From: Rhodoferax sp.
GTDB lineage: Bacteria > Pseudomonadota > Gammaproteobacteria > Burkholderiales > Burkholderiaceae_C
DNA: 14,282 bases
NCBI GenBank assembly: GCA_023231075.1
Contig: JALNWC010000029.1
Span: 1-14,282 of the forward strand
Direction: 5' to 3'
Shown one piece after another: positions 13,764-14,282 of this stretch. Within the stretch, counting starts at the first letter, position 1, and every line of letters starts with the position of its first letter. Made by a program: the position numbers and the translations under genes. The notes under the pieces were generated by a model. The model saw only the letters and a program-made list of their open reading frames with translations, did no database searches and was not told the DNA's origin.

Positions 13764-13790
13764 CGTAACCCCAAACAGTCAGACTGCCCC
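13749..13790. repeat. 9-bp inverted repeat ending at the VWA gene start codon
   Basis: GGGGCAGTC (13749-13757) pairs perfectly with GACTGCCCC (13782-13790). The left arm is in the last codons of the membrane-protein gene and the right arm abuts the ATG at 13791. The loop contains a smaller alternative palindrome, CAGTC-A-GACTG (13776-13786), which shares the GACTG of the right arm. The two structures are mutually exclusive. Confidence 0.6.
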
Positions 13791-14282
13791 ATGCTGATCG
13801 ACTTTTTTTACACCCTGCGCGCCGCCAAACTGCCGGTGTCCGTCAAGGAATTCCTGACCCTGCTCGAAGCCTTGAAGCTCGGCGTGGTGGGGCCCAAAAC
13901 GGCGCAGTCCGACGACGCATCCGCTGAGCCCAGCGGCTACAAGATTGACGACTTTTATTTCCTGAGCCGCGCCACGCTGGTCAAGGACGAAAAGCATTAC
14001 GACAAGTTCGACCGCGCCTTTGCCGCCTACTTCAAGGGCATCGAGCTGGTGACCGACTTCACCCAGGACATTCCACTCGACTGGCTGCGCCAGACCCTTG
14101 AAAAACACCTGAGCCCCGAAGAAAAATCCGCCATCGAGAAGATGGGCTGGGACGAGCTCATGGAAACGCTCAAGAAACGCCTGGAAGAACAAAAAGAGCG
14201 CCACGAAGGCGGCTCCAAGTGGATCGGCACCGGCGGCACCAGCCCCTTTGGCCACGGCGGCTACAACCCGCAAGGCATCCGC
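13791..14282 (+). CDS. VWA-domain protein, CoxE-type MoxR partner (3' end outside the window)
   Basis: The frame is open from the ATG at 13791 to the end of the window, giving 164 residues. It begins MLIDFFYTLRAAKLPVSVKEF and continues with IDDFYFLSRATLVKDEKHYDKFDRAF, then a charged helix EELMETLKKR-like region near 120-140. It reaches the signature GTGGTSPFGHGGYNPQGIR. These are typical of the N-terminal part of CoxE-like VWA proteins (COG3552). The VWA domain with its MIDAS metal site would lie beyond the window, so it cannot be checked. These proteins work with MoxR ATPases, and the ATPase at 10910 is the obvious partner. No Shine-Dalgarno precedes the ATG; instead the inverted repeat at 13749-13790 does. 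Confidence 0.88.
   Translation, partial: MLIDFFYTLRAAKLPVSVKEFLTLLEALKLGVVGPKTAQSDDASAEPSGYKIDDFYFLSRATLVKDEKHYDKFDRAFAAYFKGIELVTDFTQDIPLDWLRQTLEKHLSPEEKSAIEKMGWDELMETLKKRLEEQKERHEGGSKWIGTGGTSPFGHGGYNPQGIR

Noticed and set aside
1..14282. CRISPR array, prophage, insertion sequence, rRNA or tRNA
   Set aside because: No spaced repeat array, transposase, integrase, phage gene or tRNA-like fold was seen on either strand.

Overview
The window reads as the chromosome of a betaproteobacterium, most likely Burkholderiales and probably Comamonadaceae (Rhodoferax/Polaromonas-like). This rests on the gene content: a DUF1841 protein, a cytochrome c4-type dihaem protein, a MoxR/CoxE-type ATPase and VWA pair, and a Salmonella/Shigella-type VapBC. 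Coding DNA is GC-rich, and a few stretches are visibly more AT-rich (the HAD/DeoR block, and the small membrane protein near 13.3-13.8 kb). The assignment comes from recognising families by eye, not from a search.

Region 1 (1-843) is panC, with its 5' end just outside the window. Region 2 (965-7970) is the most interesting part. It is a minus-strand run in the order HAD phosphatase, tiny lipoprotein, Tat-exported phosphocholine-type phospholipase C, PhnD-like binding protein, PhnC-like ATPase, PhnE-like permease, with a DeoR/GlpR-type regulator transcribed divergently from its head. The arrangement suggests one phosphorus-scavenging unit: an exported phospholipase releases phosphoester headgroups, a PhnDCE importer takes up a small organophosphorus compound, and a cytoplasmic HAD phosphatase may free phosphate. 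The shared HAD/deoR control region holds a Pho-box-like element and three GlpR-like half-sites. A strong stem-loop sits between phnD and phnC. No C-P lyase or phosphonatase genes are present, so phosphonate may not be the real substrate.

Region 3 (8156-10736) holds a TSUP (TauE/SafE) permease and a TRIC/UPF0126 channel that start back-to-back 17 bp apart, then a DUF1841 gene, then a convergent cytochrome c4-type gene. A perfect FNR/Anr box lies upstream of the cytochrome gene. Region 4 (10910-14282) begins with a MoxR-family AAA+ ATPase and ends with the 5' part of its usual partner, a CoxE-type VWA protein that runs off the window. Between the two lie a GNAT acetyltransferase, a VapBC toxin-antitoxin operon with a palindromic operator, and an unrecognised single-pass membrane protein. 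No rRNA, tRNA, CRISPR array, transposase or integrase was seen, and no gap between genes exceeds about 190 bp.
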